Part shown: positions 23,916-32,550 of the stretch, piece after piece
Numbering within the stretch: position 1 is the first letter of the stretch
Layout of the letters: every line of letters starts with the position of its first letter
Origin: Bacillota bacterium
Lineage (GTDB): Bacteria > Bacillota > Negativicutes > Sporomusales > Sporomusaceae
Assembly (NCBI GenBank): GCA_023443285.1
Contig: JAEZVB010000078.1
Coordinates: 1-40,071, forward strand
DNA: 40,071 nt
Direction of reading: 5' to 3'
Notes under the pieces: model-generated
Databases searched by the model: none
What the model saw: the letters and a program-made list of their open reading frames with translations, nothing else
Told to the model about the DNA's origin: nothing
Made by a program: the position numbers and the translations under genes

Positions 23916-23945
23916 ATCATAATCAAAGATGCGCTCTATTGTCAA
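23916..23945 (-). promoter_or_regulatory. Promoter for ion transporter copy 2
   Basis: On the minus strand TTGACA (23945-23940), 18 bases, TATGAT (23921-23916). It is a near-consensus sigma-A promoter and points toward the leader at 23886-23795. Nothing else is recognised in 23946-24060, which is A/T-rich. Confidence 0.6.
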
Positions 23946-24087
23946 GTTTCCCTTACATACAAATTTCTACTGACAAACTATAATTCTAACTTATCTCTGA
24001 AAAATCACATAGGAAAAAATGGAATTAAGGTTGACTGCTCTTGTGATACTATCGTATTATTTTCATAATGATATAATATATTTATAG

Positions 24088-24111
24088 GAGAGTTTGTACT
24101 GTAAGCTCTCT
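24088..24111 (+). other. Leader hairpin before ion transporter copy 3
   Basis: GAGAGTTT pairs with AAGCTCTC (one wobble) across a short loop, followed by TTT, between a TATAAT-like -10 (about 24070) and the TTG start at 24155. It is a weak attenuator candidate only. Confidence 0.35.
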
Positions 24112-24154
24112 TTGCCATTTTATATCTTCTACTTTTTTAGGAGGCGCATTTATT

Positions 24155-25432
24155 TTGCATGATTTTGCTTTTTGGGGTTCAGTTATTGTATTTTTGATCA
24201 CCTATGCTCTGATTATCTCGGAAAAAATCCACCGGATGGTGGTGGCTACGGCTGGTGGCATGTTAATGCTGCTGCTTGGCTTTCTTACTCAGGAAACCGC
24301 ACTCAAAGATAATATTGACTTTAATACCCTCGGACTATTAATTGGTATGATGATCCTGGTAACCATTACTCGCCGTACCGGCGTATTTGAAGCCATTGCC
24401 ATCTGGGCCGCCGGTATCACTCGCGGTGAACCGTTGCGTCTACTGGCGCTGCTTTCCTTCATTACAGCTATCGCATCGGCCTTTCTTGACAATGTCACCA
24501 CCGTCTTATTAATTGTACCGGTAACGCTAACGTTGACCGACAAACTACAGGTTAACCCTACCCCGTTTCTCATTTCAGAAATTATTGCCTCAAACATCGG
24601 TGGTACAGCTACTTTAATCGGCGATCCCCCAAACATTATGATCGGTAGTGCGGTAGGCCTTGACTTTAACTCCTTTTTAATCCATCTGTCTCCTATCGCT
24701 TTTATCATTTTAATTGTAACCATCGCCCTATTGCTCTTGATTTACCGTAAAGATTTACAGGTTGATGACCAAAACCGCCAAGCCATTTTGCAGCTCAATT
24801 TTAGAGATGAAATTAAGGACTGGCAGCTATTAAAAAAATCCCTGACCGTCCTTGGTATTACCATTGCAGCTTTCGTCTTCCATGGAGTACTTCATTTGGA
24901 ATCAGCCACTGTTGCCTTTACAGGAGCGATCCTCTTAATGCTGGTCAGCCGGGAAGAGCCTGAAGATATTTTACTGCATATTGAATGGCCTACCATCTTC
25001 TTCTTTGTTGGACTGTTTGTGCTGGTAGGCGGCTTAAAAGCAACCGGCGTAATTGGTGAGTTAGCCCATTGGACACTCACTGTAACCCACGGAGATTTGC
25101 TGCAAACCGCTCTTATCGTATTATGGGTATCTGCCATTGCTTCAGCCTTTATTGACAACATCCCCTTTGTTGCCACTATGATTCCCCTGATCCTCGAGAT
25201 GGGGCAACTCTCCGGCATGAATTTGGATCCCCTATGGTGGTCATTAGCGCTTGGCGCCTGTCTCGGTGGCAACGGCACACTTATCGGTGCCTCAGCCAAT
25301 GTTATTGTGGCTGGCATTGCCGAAAAAAATGGTATTTCTCTTACTTTTAAGCACTATCTGAAGATTGCCTTTCCTCTTATGATAGTTTCTATTATTATCT
25401 CTCATATCTATCTATATTGGCGCTACTTTTAG
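24155..25432 (+). CDS. ArsB/NhaD-family ion transporter (copy 3)
   Basis: A 425-residue multi-pass protein with the same family motifs as copies 1 and 2 (FLDNVTTVLLIVPVTLTL, SNIGGTATLIGDPPNIM, FIDNIPFVATMIPLI, LGACLGGNGTLIGASANVIV). It is divergent from them in direction and has a distinct N-terminus, MHDFAFWGS. Start is TTG at 24155 with AGGAGG ten bases upstream; the nearby ATG is out of frame. It has its own leader. Expected role is ion/proton exchange across the inner membrane. Which ion cannot be told from sequence. Confidence 0.88.
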   Translation: MHDFAFWGSVIVFLITYALIISEKIHRMVVATAGGMLMLLLGFLTQETALKDNIDFNTLGLLIGMMILVTITRRTGVFEAIAIWAAGITRGEPLRLLALLSFITAIASAFLDNVTTVLLIVPVTLTLTDKLQVNPTPFLISEIIASNIGGTATLIGDPPNIMIGSAVGLDFNSFLIHLSPIAFIILIVTIALLLLIYRKDLQVDDQNRQAILQLNFRDEIKDWQLLKKSLTVLGITIAAFVFHGVLHLESATVAFTGAILLMLVSREEPEDILLHIEWPTIFFFVGLFVLVGGLKATGVIGELAHWTLTVTHGDLLQTALIVLWVSAIASAFIDNIPFVATMIPLILEMGQLSGMNLDPLWWSLALGACLGGNGTLIGASANVIVAGIAEKNGISLTFKHYLKIAFPLMIVSIIISHIYLYWRYF

Positions 25433-25569
25433 GCTAAACTAAAATCTCAAGTCTAAAGCTTACTCCTGCTTGGTCATTTTATTCTTAAAACGGAACAAAG
25501 CTGACACTGCTTGACTACAAGAAAATTACGTGGTAATATATGTAAATAATACACTTGTATAAGTATAGA

Positions 25570-25598
25570 GGAGACTGTCATTGGCAGGCTCCTTTTAT
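25570..25598 (+). terminator. Hairpin of the CTGTC/GGCAG terminator family
   Basis: GGAGACTGTC (25570-25579) pairs with GGCAGGCTCC (25583-25592), followed by TTTTATT. It lies 138 bp after transporter copy 3 and about 85 bp before the glycosyltransferase start, so it may end the first gene or attenuate the second. Confidence 0.7.
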
Positions 25599-25678
25599 TC
25601 TATCGCACGTGGCCCTGAAAAAGCATAAGTGATTTGATTATATATAAGCTTTCAAAAATGCATCAGGAGGGAATTGTT

Positions 25679-27103
25679 ATGACCGTATCGGTTAAGAAAT
25701 GGCCACTTCAAGGTGACTCGCAAATCATAATTAAGGATATTGCAGATATAGTTGAACTCCCAAATCATCGTGAACAGATTGCCGCCATTACAGATGGTTG
25801 GGTCAAAGGCCCAGTCGCGGCAGTTCTCCGTGGTGGCAGTAATGCCCGGTCGGTTCTTGACGTTATGGTACAATCAGGAATCAAAGAGGCGCATATTTTC
25901 CACTTAGAAGAGAAAATTCCTCAACTAGAAGAAGTCTTTCTGTCTTCAGTAGTGGCGCCTGCCCATACGCTGTTTGATAATGTTACCATTACCTGGCGAC
26001 GTGAGGCCACTATTTTTGATTTAGTCAGAAGCATTAGCTCCCACTATAGCATGTTGTTCTTTGGTGCACCGCTGGCACAATCGGAAATTGCTCCCCTCTA
26101 TACTCTGCTAAAACAAGTATATGACGGCAGTATAACACTGGTGCGCGGACCAGTACAAGATATCGAATTTGATAAAAGTGATGCCATTTATCGCTGGGTG
26201 AGAGAAAGAACCTTTGAAGCAGCCGACTTCTCTCTACCCTCGTATCTGCGGACTTGTAAGAAAGAGTTAGGTGTCAAGATAGCTATCATTCTACCCAGTC
26301 TGAATGAAGAAAAAACTGTTGGCAATGTAATAGAGACTGCTCTTGAGGTAAAAGATGCCGGCGTTATTGACGACATTATTCTCATCGACTCTAATTCTAC
26401 CGACAATACAATATCAATTGCCCAATCACATGGAATTCCAGTCCACCAGCATGCCGACATAGCTCCCGAACTGGGCAGCTACACAGGCAAAGGCGAGGCT
26501 ATGTACAAAAGCGCCTATATTACCGACGCAGATATATTGGCATGGGTGGATACTGATATTGAAACAATTACCCCTCGCTTTTTCTATGGACTATTAGGCC
26601 CTATGCTTACCCATCCCGAGATAAAGTTTTCCAAAGGGTACTTTTCCCGCCCGGTGCGAGTCGAAGCAGCTGGTCTCGAGCTAGGCGGCGGACGCGTTAC
26701 AGAAATATTGGCACGCCCCTGGATTAATACCTTTTCCCCCAACCTTTCCGGATATATACAACCATTAGCGGGAACTGTGGCTATTTACCGCGATTCACTG
26801 CTAAAAATGCAAATACCTGCCAATTATGGCGTAGAAATGGCTATGCTGATTCAAGCGGTTGAACATGCTGGTCTTTGGTCTACCTGCCAGGTAAATCTGG
26901 GTGAGGTCATTCATAAATCAAAGAGCGTCCTGGGCCTTAGTGAAATGGCATTTCAAATCATTCAGGTAATGGCTGAATTAGAGGGTTTTCCTGGCAAGGC
27001 GGCGCTACCTAATATCTTAAGACGCGTTTACTCGGCACATGGTGATTTTAAAATCGACACAAAACGGTTTAGCACTATATGGCGCGACTATCAGCAAGCA
27101 TAG
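25679..27103 (+). CDS. Glucosyl-3-phosphoglycerate synthase-like GT2 enzyme with N-terminal stress-protein-like domain
   Basis: About 474 residues from the ATG at 25679 (AGGAGG upstream); the frame is open back to a TTG at 25634 that lacks a ribosome site. The C-terminal part is a GT2/GT81-like glycosyltransferase: IAIILPSLNEEKTVGNVIE (about 201-219), ILIDSNSTDNT, GKGEAMYKS (about 270-278), and the metal-binding DTD (about 291-293) in AWVDTDIE. The best match in pattern is GpgS, which makes glucosyl-3-phosphoglycerate, precursor of glucosylglycerate-type compatible solutes. The first ~180 residues look like a universal-stress-protein-like alpha/beta fold (VAAVLRGGSNARSVLDVM). Fusion of the two is unusual. 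Placement after ion transporters fits osmotic adaptation. Confidence 0.78.
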   Translation: MTVSVKKWPLQGDSQIIIKDIADIVELPNHREQIAAITDGWVKGPVAAVLRGGSNARSVLDVMVQSGIKEAHIFHLEEKIPQLEEVFLSSVVAPAHTLFDNVTITWRREATIFDLVRSISSHYSMLFFGAPLAQSEIAPLYTLLKQVYDGSITLVRGPVQDIEFDKSDAIYRWVRERTFEAADFSLPSYLRTCKKELGVKIAIILPSLNEEKTVGNVIETALEVKDAGVIDDIILIDSNSTDNTISIAQSHGIPVHQHADIAPELGSYTGKGEAMYKSAYITDADILAWVDTDIETITPRFFYGLLGPMLTHPEIKFSKGYFSRPVRVEAAGLELGGGRVTEILARPWINTFSPNLSGYIQPLAGTVAIYRDSLLKMQIPANYGVEMAMLIQAVEHAGLWSTCQVNLGEVIHKSKSVLGLSEMAFQIIQVMAELEGFPGKAALPNILRRVYSAHGDFKIDTKRFSTIWRDYQQA

Positions 27104-27231
27104 ATTTTAGTATAATTGTATTTGATCGCCAGAAAATACCTATAAGTCTTTGGCTGCCTTGACTGCAGACAGGATTTTAAGCTAGTCTCCCGAATAGTTA
27201 TAGTATTCTATATCTAGAAGGGAGTATTTTT

Positions 27232-28428
27232 ATGAAACTGGCCTCTCGTTTAAACAATCTGGGAACTGAGAATGCCTTCGAAGTACTTAATGAAGTAAAC
27301 CGCCTCAAAGCTGCCGGCCGCAATATTGTGAGCTTTGCCATCGGCGAACCTGATTTTGATACTCCTGATAACATTAAGCAGGCCGGCATTACTGCTCTGC
27401 AAAACAACTTTACTCATTATAGTCCTTCCGCTGGAATTTTACCGCTCAGAGAAGCTGTTGCCAATTATATTGCCCAAACCCGCACTATCCAGGTAAATCC
27501 TGACCAAGTAGTTATCACACCTGGTGGCAAACCAATTATCTATTATGTATTACACGCCTTAGTTAATCCAGGTGACGAAGTTATTTATCCCAATCCTGGT
27601 TTTCCTATATACGAATCTGTCATCCGCTTTACCGGTGGTGTACCTATCCCTGCCCCCATCCTCGAAGAGAAAGATTTCAGTCTGGATACAAATGAGCTGA
27701 AAAAACTGATTACCCCCAAAACCAAGCTTCTTATTTTAAACAGTCCCCATAACCCAACCGGCGGCATGCTGAGTGACCAGGATATTAAAAATATTGCCGC
27801 ACTTGCTACAAAACACGATCTATGGGTATTATCTGATGAGATATACAGCCGAATTACCTATGCAGGAACCTTTGCCAGCATAGCTTCTCAGCCTGGCATG
27901 CAGGAACGCACCATTATTCTTGACGGTTTTTCTAAAACCTATGCGATGACCGGCTGGCGCCTAGGCTATGGCGTAATGCCGCCTGAGTTAGCCATCCATA
28001 TTGCCCGCCTAATTACTAACTGCGAGTCTTGCACCAACACCTTTGTCCAATACGGTGGCCTTGAGGCTTTAACCGGCTCGCAGGATTTTGTCAACAGCAT
28101 GGTTGCCGAGTTTACCGCCAGACGTGATTTGATTGTTTCCGGGTTAAACCGCATTCCCGGCTTCTCCTGCAAAACGCCGAACGGCGCCTTCTATGTTTTT
28201 CCGAACGTAACGGAGGCCTGCCAACGTTTAGGCTTTGCTGACAGTAAAGCCCTACAGCAATACCTGCTCTATAATGCCGATGTGGCAGTACTGCCCCGCA
28301 CGGCCTTTGGCGCGCGGAATATTGGCGAAACCCAGGAATATCTCCGTTTCTCTTATGCCACCTCCCGTGATATAATCAATGTAGGACTTGAACGAATTGA
28401 AAAAACAATACGCTTACGCCAAATCTAG
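27232..28428 (+). CDS. Class I/II PLP-dependent aminotransferase
   Basis: A 398-residue fold-type I aminotransferase of the aspartate type. Visible are FAIGEPDFDTP near residue 36, SPHNPTGGML (Asn174 for the PLP ring), SDEIYSRI (Asp and Tyr), the Schiff-base Lys235 in DGFSKTYAMTGWRLGYG, and the C-terminal YLRFSYATS with the substrate-carboxylate Arg. The ATG follows AGAAGGGAG. It stands alone and is closed by a terminator at 28455-28494. Amino-donor specificity is not readable from the sequence. Confidence 0.92.
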   Translation: MKLASRLNNLGTENAFEVLNEVNRLKAAGRNIVSFAIGEPDFDTPDNIKQAGITALQNNFTHYSPSAGILPLREAVANYIAQTRTIQVNPDQVVITPGGKPIIYYVLHALVNPGDEVIYPNPGFPIYESVIRFTGGVPIPAPILEEKDFSLDTNELKKLITPKTKLLILNSPHNPTGGMLSDQDIKNIAALATKHDLWVLSDEIYSRITYAGTFASIASQPGMQERTIILDGFSKTYAMTGWRLGYGVMPPELAIHIARLITNCESCTNTFVQYGGLEALTGSQDFVNSMVAEFTARRDLIVSGLNRIPGFSCKTPNGAFYVFPNVTEACQRLGFADSKALQQYLLYNADVAVLPRTAFGARNIGETQEYLRFSYATSRDIINVGLERIEKTIRLRQI

Positions 28429-28454
28429 AGTAAGCCGCCATTATACCATAAATA

Positions 28455-28500
28455 AAACAGATTCCCCTGGTAGCATGCCAACGGGAATCTGTTTTTAGTT
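28455..28500. terminator. Bidirectional terminator
   Basis: AAACAGATTCCC (28455-28466) pairs with GGGAATCTGTTT (28483-28494) and is followed by a T-run. It sits between the convergent aminotransferase and L,D-transpeptidase genes. Confidence 0.9.
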
Positions 28501-28504
28501 TTCT

Positions 28505-29218
28505 TTATAGCCTAAGCAACTGTAAGGTTTTTTCATCAGTAATACCGGATTCCGGTAATCTGTTGTCCCGTTGAAAAGCCCGTAATGCCGCTTCGGTATC
28601 TTTGCCAAAAGTTCCTTTAGCCCGTTCCTGGTAATAGCCTAACTCTACTAATTTAAGTTGCAGCACAATAACATCAGTCCCCTGACTTCCCCGGCGCAAT
28701 ACCCGCTTTACAGCTGGTTTTGCCCCAAGAATGTCGACAGGTGTCCCAACAGGCACCCATTCATACAATTCTTCCGAGTCCTGATTGCGCATGCGTATAC
28801 AACCATGGCTGGCAAAACTGCCGATCGACCAAGGTGCACTTGTACCATGTATCCCATAACTGCCCCAAGGTATATCAAGCCCCATCCAGCGAGTACCCAT
28901 TACCTCTTTGGGGCTCCAACCCTTATACACAATATTCCATTCCCCTATTGGCGTGGGTGTTGCGCGTTTGCCAACTGCTACCCGGTAGCGCTTAAACAAT
29001 TTTCCATTATCATATAGTTCCAATACCCTGTCCGGTATTCTGATGATTATGTGCATTTCGCCTTGGGGAGCTTGGGAGGGTTGACTGAGTGAGTAGTTTA
29101 ACGCAGCGGCATCTATATACTCATACAGCCAGACACCGCCAATTAAAACAAAAAGCGTAGCAATAATAATACTAAACCGGGTTTTAGCCTGCTTGGCATC
29201 TAAGAGAAATAAACGCAT
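28505..29218 (-). CDS. L,D-transpeptidase (YkuD) with C-terminal peptidoglycan-binding domain
   Basis: The 237-residue protein has an N-terminal membrane anchor (about 14-35), a YkuD catalytic domain with His124 in YGIHGTSAPW and the catalytic motif SHGCIRMRN (His138, Cys140), and a C-terminal peptidoglycan-binding repeat (about 175-237: LRRGSQGTDVIVLQLKL, TFGKDTEAALRAFQ). Order of domains (YkuD first, binding domain last) is common in Firmicutes. It should form 3-3 crosslinks or attach proteins to peptidoglycan outside the inner membrane. It has no operon partners. Confidence 0.93.
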   Translation of the reverse strand: MRLFLLDAKQAKTRFSIIIATLFVLIGGVWLYEYIDAAALNYSLSQPSQAPQGEMHIIIRIPDRVLELYDNGKLFKRYRVAVGKRATPTPIGEWNIVYKGWSPKEVMGTRWMGLDIPWGSYGIHGTSAPWSIGSFASHGCIRMRNQDSEELYEWVPVGTPVDILGAKPAVKRVLRRGSQGTDVIVLQLKLVELGYYQERAKGTFGKDTEAALRAFQRDNRLPESGITDEKTLQLLRL

Positions 29219-29412
29219 GTTTTATTTTACTCCTATTTAATTGCTACTACATTTTATTTACTTACTAGGCTATCCATGCATACGATTAAAATTTTCTCTG
29301 CAATTTCCAGAACTAAGAAATTCAAAATTAAAAAAATTAAAAAAATACATCTCCTACGTAGACAAAACATAAAAAATAGCAATAATCACCGTATATGCCT
29401 GTTTCCCCCGTT

Positions 29413-29440
29413 TTGTAAAATATTCCAGATTGCTTATAAT
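29413..29440 (+). promoter_or_regulatory. Promoter of the asparaginase gene
   Basis: TTGTAA (29413-29418), 16 bases, TATAAT (29435-29440), about 37 bases before the TTG start. The rest of 29219-29476 is A/T-rich and shows no gene. Confidence 0.6.
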
Positions 29441-29476
29441 TAACTTGGAATCTACTTATAAAGAGGAGGGGTTATA

Positions 29477-30559
29477 TTGAATCGAAAAAGTTTTACCTTC
29501 TTGGCGATCATCTGTGTGTTGGTATTTAGCTTGCAGGCTGTGTGTCTGGCTGCTGAAACACCGGACAAACTCCCTAATGTCAAGATTCTTGCCACAGGCG
29601 GCACTATCGCCGGCTCTGGTGCAACCTCTACAACTACTGTTGGTTATACGGCAGCAGTAACACCTGTTGATGCGTTAATCAACAACGTGCCAGAATTAAA
29701 AAAGGTTGCCAATGTCAGTGGAGAACAAATTTCCCAGATAGCCAGCGAAAATATGACGAATGAGGTATGGCTTACCCTTGGTAAACGCGTCAATCAATTG
29801 CTATCACAAGAAGATGTTGATGGCATCGTAATTACTCATGGTACAGATACCCTTGAGGAAACAGCTTATTTTCTTAATTTAGTTGTAAAAAGTAATAAAC
29901 CTGTTGTAGTAGTCGGTTCCATGCGTCCGCCGACAGCTATGAGCGCTGATGGTATGCTTAATCTTTACCGGGCCACCATCTTAGCCGGCAGCAAAGAGGC
30001 TATTGGCAAAGGCGTGTTCGTTATGCTCAATGACACTATCCATTCCGGACGTGATGTTACCAAGACAATTACCGACCGCGTAGACACCTTCAGAGCGCCA
30101 GAGATTGGCCCGCTTGGCTTCTTTACCGGAGATCAACCAGTCTTTTACCGGGCTCCCTTACGCAAACATACCACTGAAACCGAATTCGACATTACCAATC
30201 TAAACACATTGCCACGTGTTGATATCGTATACCATTATGCCAATAATACCGGCGTTGCGGTGGAAGCCTTTACTGCGGCAGGTGCCAAAGGCATTGTCCA
30301 CGCCGGCACAGGGAACGGCAGTATCGGCAAAGCCGAATACCCGGCTGTTGAAGCCGCGCAAAAACAAGGAGTTGTCATTGTTAGAAGCGCCCGGGTTGGC
30401 AACGGTATTGTCGCCCGCAACGGCGAAGCCAACGATGACAAATACAACTTTGTAGCCGGTGATAACCTAAATCCGCAAAAAGCTCGCATTCTCTTAATGC
30501 TGGCGCTAACAAAAACCGATAATCCGCAAGACATTCAAAAAATGTTCTGGGAATATTAA
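29477..30559 (+). CDS. ansB: Exported type II L-asparaginase
   Basis: The 360-residue product has a signal peptide (about 1-25), so it should act in the periplasm, as type II asparaginases do. Both catalytic motifs are present: LATGGTIAGSG with the nucleophile Thr43 and ITHGTDTLEETAYFL with Thr124 and Asp125. GSMRPPTAMSADGMLNL contains the following conserved region. The start is TTG at 29477 with GAGGAGGGG upstream. It hydrolyses asparagine (and perhaps glutamine) to aspartate and ammonia. It has its own promoter and a strong terminator. Name by family; measured preference unknown. Confidence 0.92.
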   Translation: MNRKSFTFLAIICVLVFSLQAVCLAAETPDKLPNVKILATGGTIAGSGATSTTTVGYTAAVTPVDALINNVPELKKVANVSGEQISQIASENMTNEVWLTLGKRVNQLLSQEDVDGIVITHGTDTLEETAYFLNLVVKSNKPVVVVGSMRPPTAMSADGMLNLYRATILAGSKEAIGKGVFVMLNDTIHSGRDVTKTITDRVDTFRAPEIGPLGFFTGDQPVFYRAPLRKHTTETEFDITNLNTLPRVDIVYHYANNTGVAVEAFTAAGAKGIVHAGTGNGSIGKAEYPAVEAAQKQGVVIVRSARVGNGIVARNGEANDDKYNFVAGDNLNPQKARILLMLALTKTDNPQDIQKMFWEY

Positions 30560-30569
30560 TTTTTAAAAG

Positions 30570-30598
30570 AGCGCTGGCCATAAACCAGCGCTTTTTTT
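30570..30598 (+). terminator. Rho-independent terminator after asparaginase
   Basis: AGCGCTGG (30570-30577) pairs with CCAGCGCT (30585-30592), followed by seven T residues. Confidence 0.92.
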
Positions 30599-30633
30599 CT
30601 AACAAAAAATAAATATTCGGTTTGGAACATTAG

Positions 30634-30670
30634 CGGCTTGCACCTTCGCCAAAGGCGGTGGTGCAAGCCG
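30634..30670. repeat. Large palindrome without T-run
   Basis: CGGCTTGCACC (30634-30644) pairs with GGTGCAAGCCG (30660-30670), with an inner CGCC/GGCG stem. It lies 40 bp after the cupin stop codon on the minus strand. Lack of a T-run makes it a poor terminator; it could be an mRNA-end stabiliser or a small dispersed palindrome. Confidence 0.6.
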
Positions 30671-30710
30671 TTCTCTGTATTGCTTATAGAAAAGTATGCG
30701 TAAATATATC

Positions 30711-31184
30711 CTATTGTTTAACCATTACTCTGTCATTACCATTTGCCTGTGGTGGAGTGAATATCGAAAGAACCCTTAATTCCTCATCGCCAACTATACG
30801 GGTAGCATGAATGATTCCCCGCGGGTTGACATGGAGATCACCTTTTTTTACAGGAATCCATTTGCCGTCAATAAACATTTCGCCATTGCCGCTTACTATA
30901 TACACTATTTCATCTGCTGACTGATGATAATGCATTGGAATAGGGCCTTTGCTTGTCAGCAATAATACTTGTGACCGTGGCGAATCAAACACCTTATCAC
31001 CCCGTGCAGCCGCCCCGGCTGCTAGCTGATGAGTATTAAACCAGTCATTTAAATTAATAAGCAAGCCTTTGTCATAAGCTGTATCAACTAATGTTTTGTC
31101 CCCAACAACCTGCCCATCAGCAAATACCGGCATAACTGCCATACACAAGAAACATAACAAGCTAAATAGTACAATCTTTCTCAC
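30711..31184 (-). CDS. Secreted cupin-domain protein
   Basis: A 157-residue protein with a signal peptide (about 1-22, cut near VFA) and one cupin fold: IPMHYHQSADEIVYIVSGNGEMFIDG is cupin motif 1 (H-x-H-(x)n-E), and GDLHVNPRGIIHATRI is motif 2 with the third His. These should bind one metal ion. Start is GTG at 31184, after AGGAAGGTGA. A ligand-binding or sensory role in the periplasm is more likely than a major catabolic one, but nothing in the neighbours identifies it. Confidence 0.85.
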   Translation of the reverse strand: MRKIVLFSLLCFLCMAVMPVFADGQVVGDKTLVDTAYDKGLLINLNDWFNTHQLAAGAAARGDKVFDSPRSQVLLLTSKGPIPMHYHQSADEIVYIVSGNGEMFIDGKWIPVKKGDLHVNPRGIIHATRIVGDEELRVLSIFTPPQANGNDRVMVKQ

Positions 31185-31288
31185 GTCTTCACCTTCCTAT
31201 TATTTTATTTTTAGAAAAAAATACGCTGCCAACCAAGTAAATTCCTTCTATTTTTTTACTTTTAAGATATTTTTTGTGTAATTTTACA

Positions 31289-31330
31289 CCAAAAACAAAA
31301 GGAACCTGCCTTTACCTGACAAATTCCCCT
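31289..31330 (-). terminator. Terminator after kduI
   Basis: On the minus strand AGGGGAA-TTGTC and GGCAG-GTTCC pair, followed by TTTTGTTTTTGG. It belongs to the CTGTC/GGCAG hairpin family also seen at 17401 and 25570. A separate small palindrome GTGTAATTTTACAC lies at 31276-31289. Confidence 0.7.
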
Positions 31331-31364
31331 GGTGCATCACGATTCCTAAAATCAAAATTTTGGA

Positions 31365-32192
31365 TTAACGCAAATCCTTCATGGCAACATGATCCATGTC
31401 ATCAAAGATTTGGTTTTCACCGGCCATACCCCAGATAAAGGTATAGCTGCTTGTAGCTACGCCGGAATGAATAGACCAGCTTGGCGAAATAACCGCTTCT
31501 TCATTTTTCAGAACAAGGTGCCGTGTCTGTGTAGGCTCGCCCATCAAATGGAACATAGCAGCATCTTCCGGCAAATTGAAATAGAGATATACTTCCATGC
31601 GACGATCATGGGTATGACAAGGCATACTATTCCACATATTTCCTGGCTCTAAGACAGTCATACCCATTACTAACTGACAACTTTTTACAATACTAGGCTC
31701 AATATATTTGTAGATATTTCTTTCGTTGGAACTTTGGATGGAGCCGAGGTGAACCGGTGTAATGCTCTTACGCTCAATTTTAACAGTTGGGTAGGTCGTG
31801 TGAGCTGGCGCACTGTTAAGATAAAACTTAGCTGGGTTTTTAGCATCATCACTTGTGAAGATGATTTCTTTGGCACCCATACCTACATAAAGAGCGTCTG
31901 TGCTGTCAAGCTTGTATAGGGTACCATCCACCTTTACAACTCCGGTACCGCCAATATTGATTACCCCTAATTCTCTTCTCTCCAGAAAATAATTTGCGCC
32001 TAATTCCTTGCCCACACTAAGTGCTAACGGCTTGATCGGGCAGGCACTGCCGGCAATCATACGGTCAACATGGCTGTATACCAGCTTAACTTCATCAGGC
32101 TGAAATAATCCCTGAATCAAAAAGCGCTCTCTAAGTTCTTCCGTAGTTAATCGTTTTACATCCTCTGGATGCACGGAATGTCTAATTTCCAT
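31365..32192 (-). CDS. kduI: 5-dehydro-4-deoxy-D-glucuronate isomerase (KduI)
   Basis: A 275-residue cupin-fold isomerase, the usual length. The metal ligands are visible as His193, His195 and Glu200 in PCHTHDRRMEVYLYF and His242 in SWSIHSGVATSSYTFIW. KduI interconverts 5-keto-4-deoxyuronate and 2,5-diketo-3-deoxygluconate in pectin and glycosaminoglycan breakdown. The usual partners (KduD, KdgK, lyases) are not in the window, so here it stands alone. GGAGG precedes the ATG. Confidence 0.95.
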   Translation of the reverse strand: MEIRHSVHPEDVKRLTTEELRERFLIQGLFQPDEVKLVYSHVDRMIAGSACPIKPLALSVGKELGANYFLERRELGVINIGGTGVVKVDGTLYKLDSTDALYVGMGAKEIIFTSDDAKNPAKFYLNSAPAHTTYPTVKIERKSITPVHLGSIQSSNERNIYKYIEPSIVKSCQLVMGMTVLEPGNMWNSMPCHTHDRRMEVYLYFNLPEDAAMFHLMGEPTQTRHLVLKNEEAVISPSWSIHSGVATSSYTFIWGMAGENQIFDDMDHVAMKDLR

Positions 32193-32550
32193 ATAATCGC
32201 CTCCAAGTTATTTATGTTATTATTTATTAAATCCCACATTGGGAAACGCCGTGCTATTTTCCGCTATATAAATACGCTATCCTTTGCCAAACTCCTCTCG
32301 CTATTTAGCGACCAACCATAATATTTCACGATGCAGAAATTCAGTTCAACGTTTACCTATTGGCAAAGCTATAAATTTAACAGATTAATTGCACACCAAC
32401 TATTGGCAATATTCCTATTGTGCTTTACAATATAATTTGGAATTTCTAATTCGACAAATTATTTGGTAAAAATCAGAAATCCCAGCTTTAAAAATGATAT
32501 TTCCATGGAAGGATACACTTCACAGGGCTGTGAATAAAGGAGCATATACT
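32193..32550. promoter_or_regulatory. Divergent intergenic region with TTGGCAA repeats
   Basis: This 358-bp A/T-rich stretch separates kduI (minus) from the histidine kinase (plus). CTATTGGCAA occurs at 32357-32366 and 32400-32409 (43 bp apart, about four helical turns), and CTTTGCCAA (32282-32290) is the inverse of TTGGCAAAG at 32361-32369. These may be operator half-sites. A TATAAT-like -10 lies near 32430. No gene or RNA was recognised. Confidence 0.35.

Noticed and set aside
24289..25317. Long minus-strand open frames opposite ion transporter copy 3 (and similar ones opposite copies 1 and 2)
   Set aside because: They mirror the transporter codons, recur at the same place in each paralogue because of shared sequence, and have no ribosome sites.
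21049..25432. Arsenite export (ars) cluster
   Set aside because: The transporters belong to the ArsB/NhaD superfamily, but no arsR, arsA, arsC or arsD-like gene is present, so arsenic resistance is not supported.
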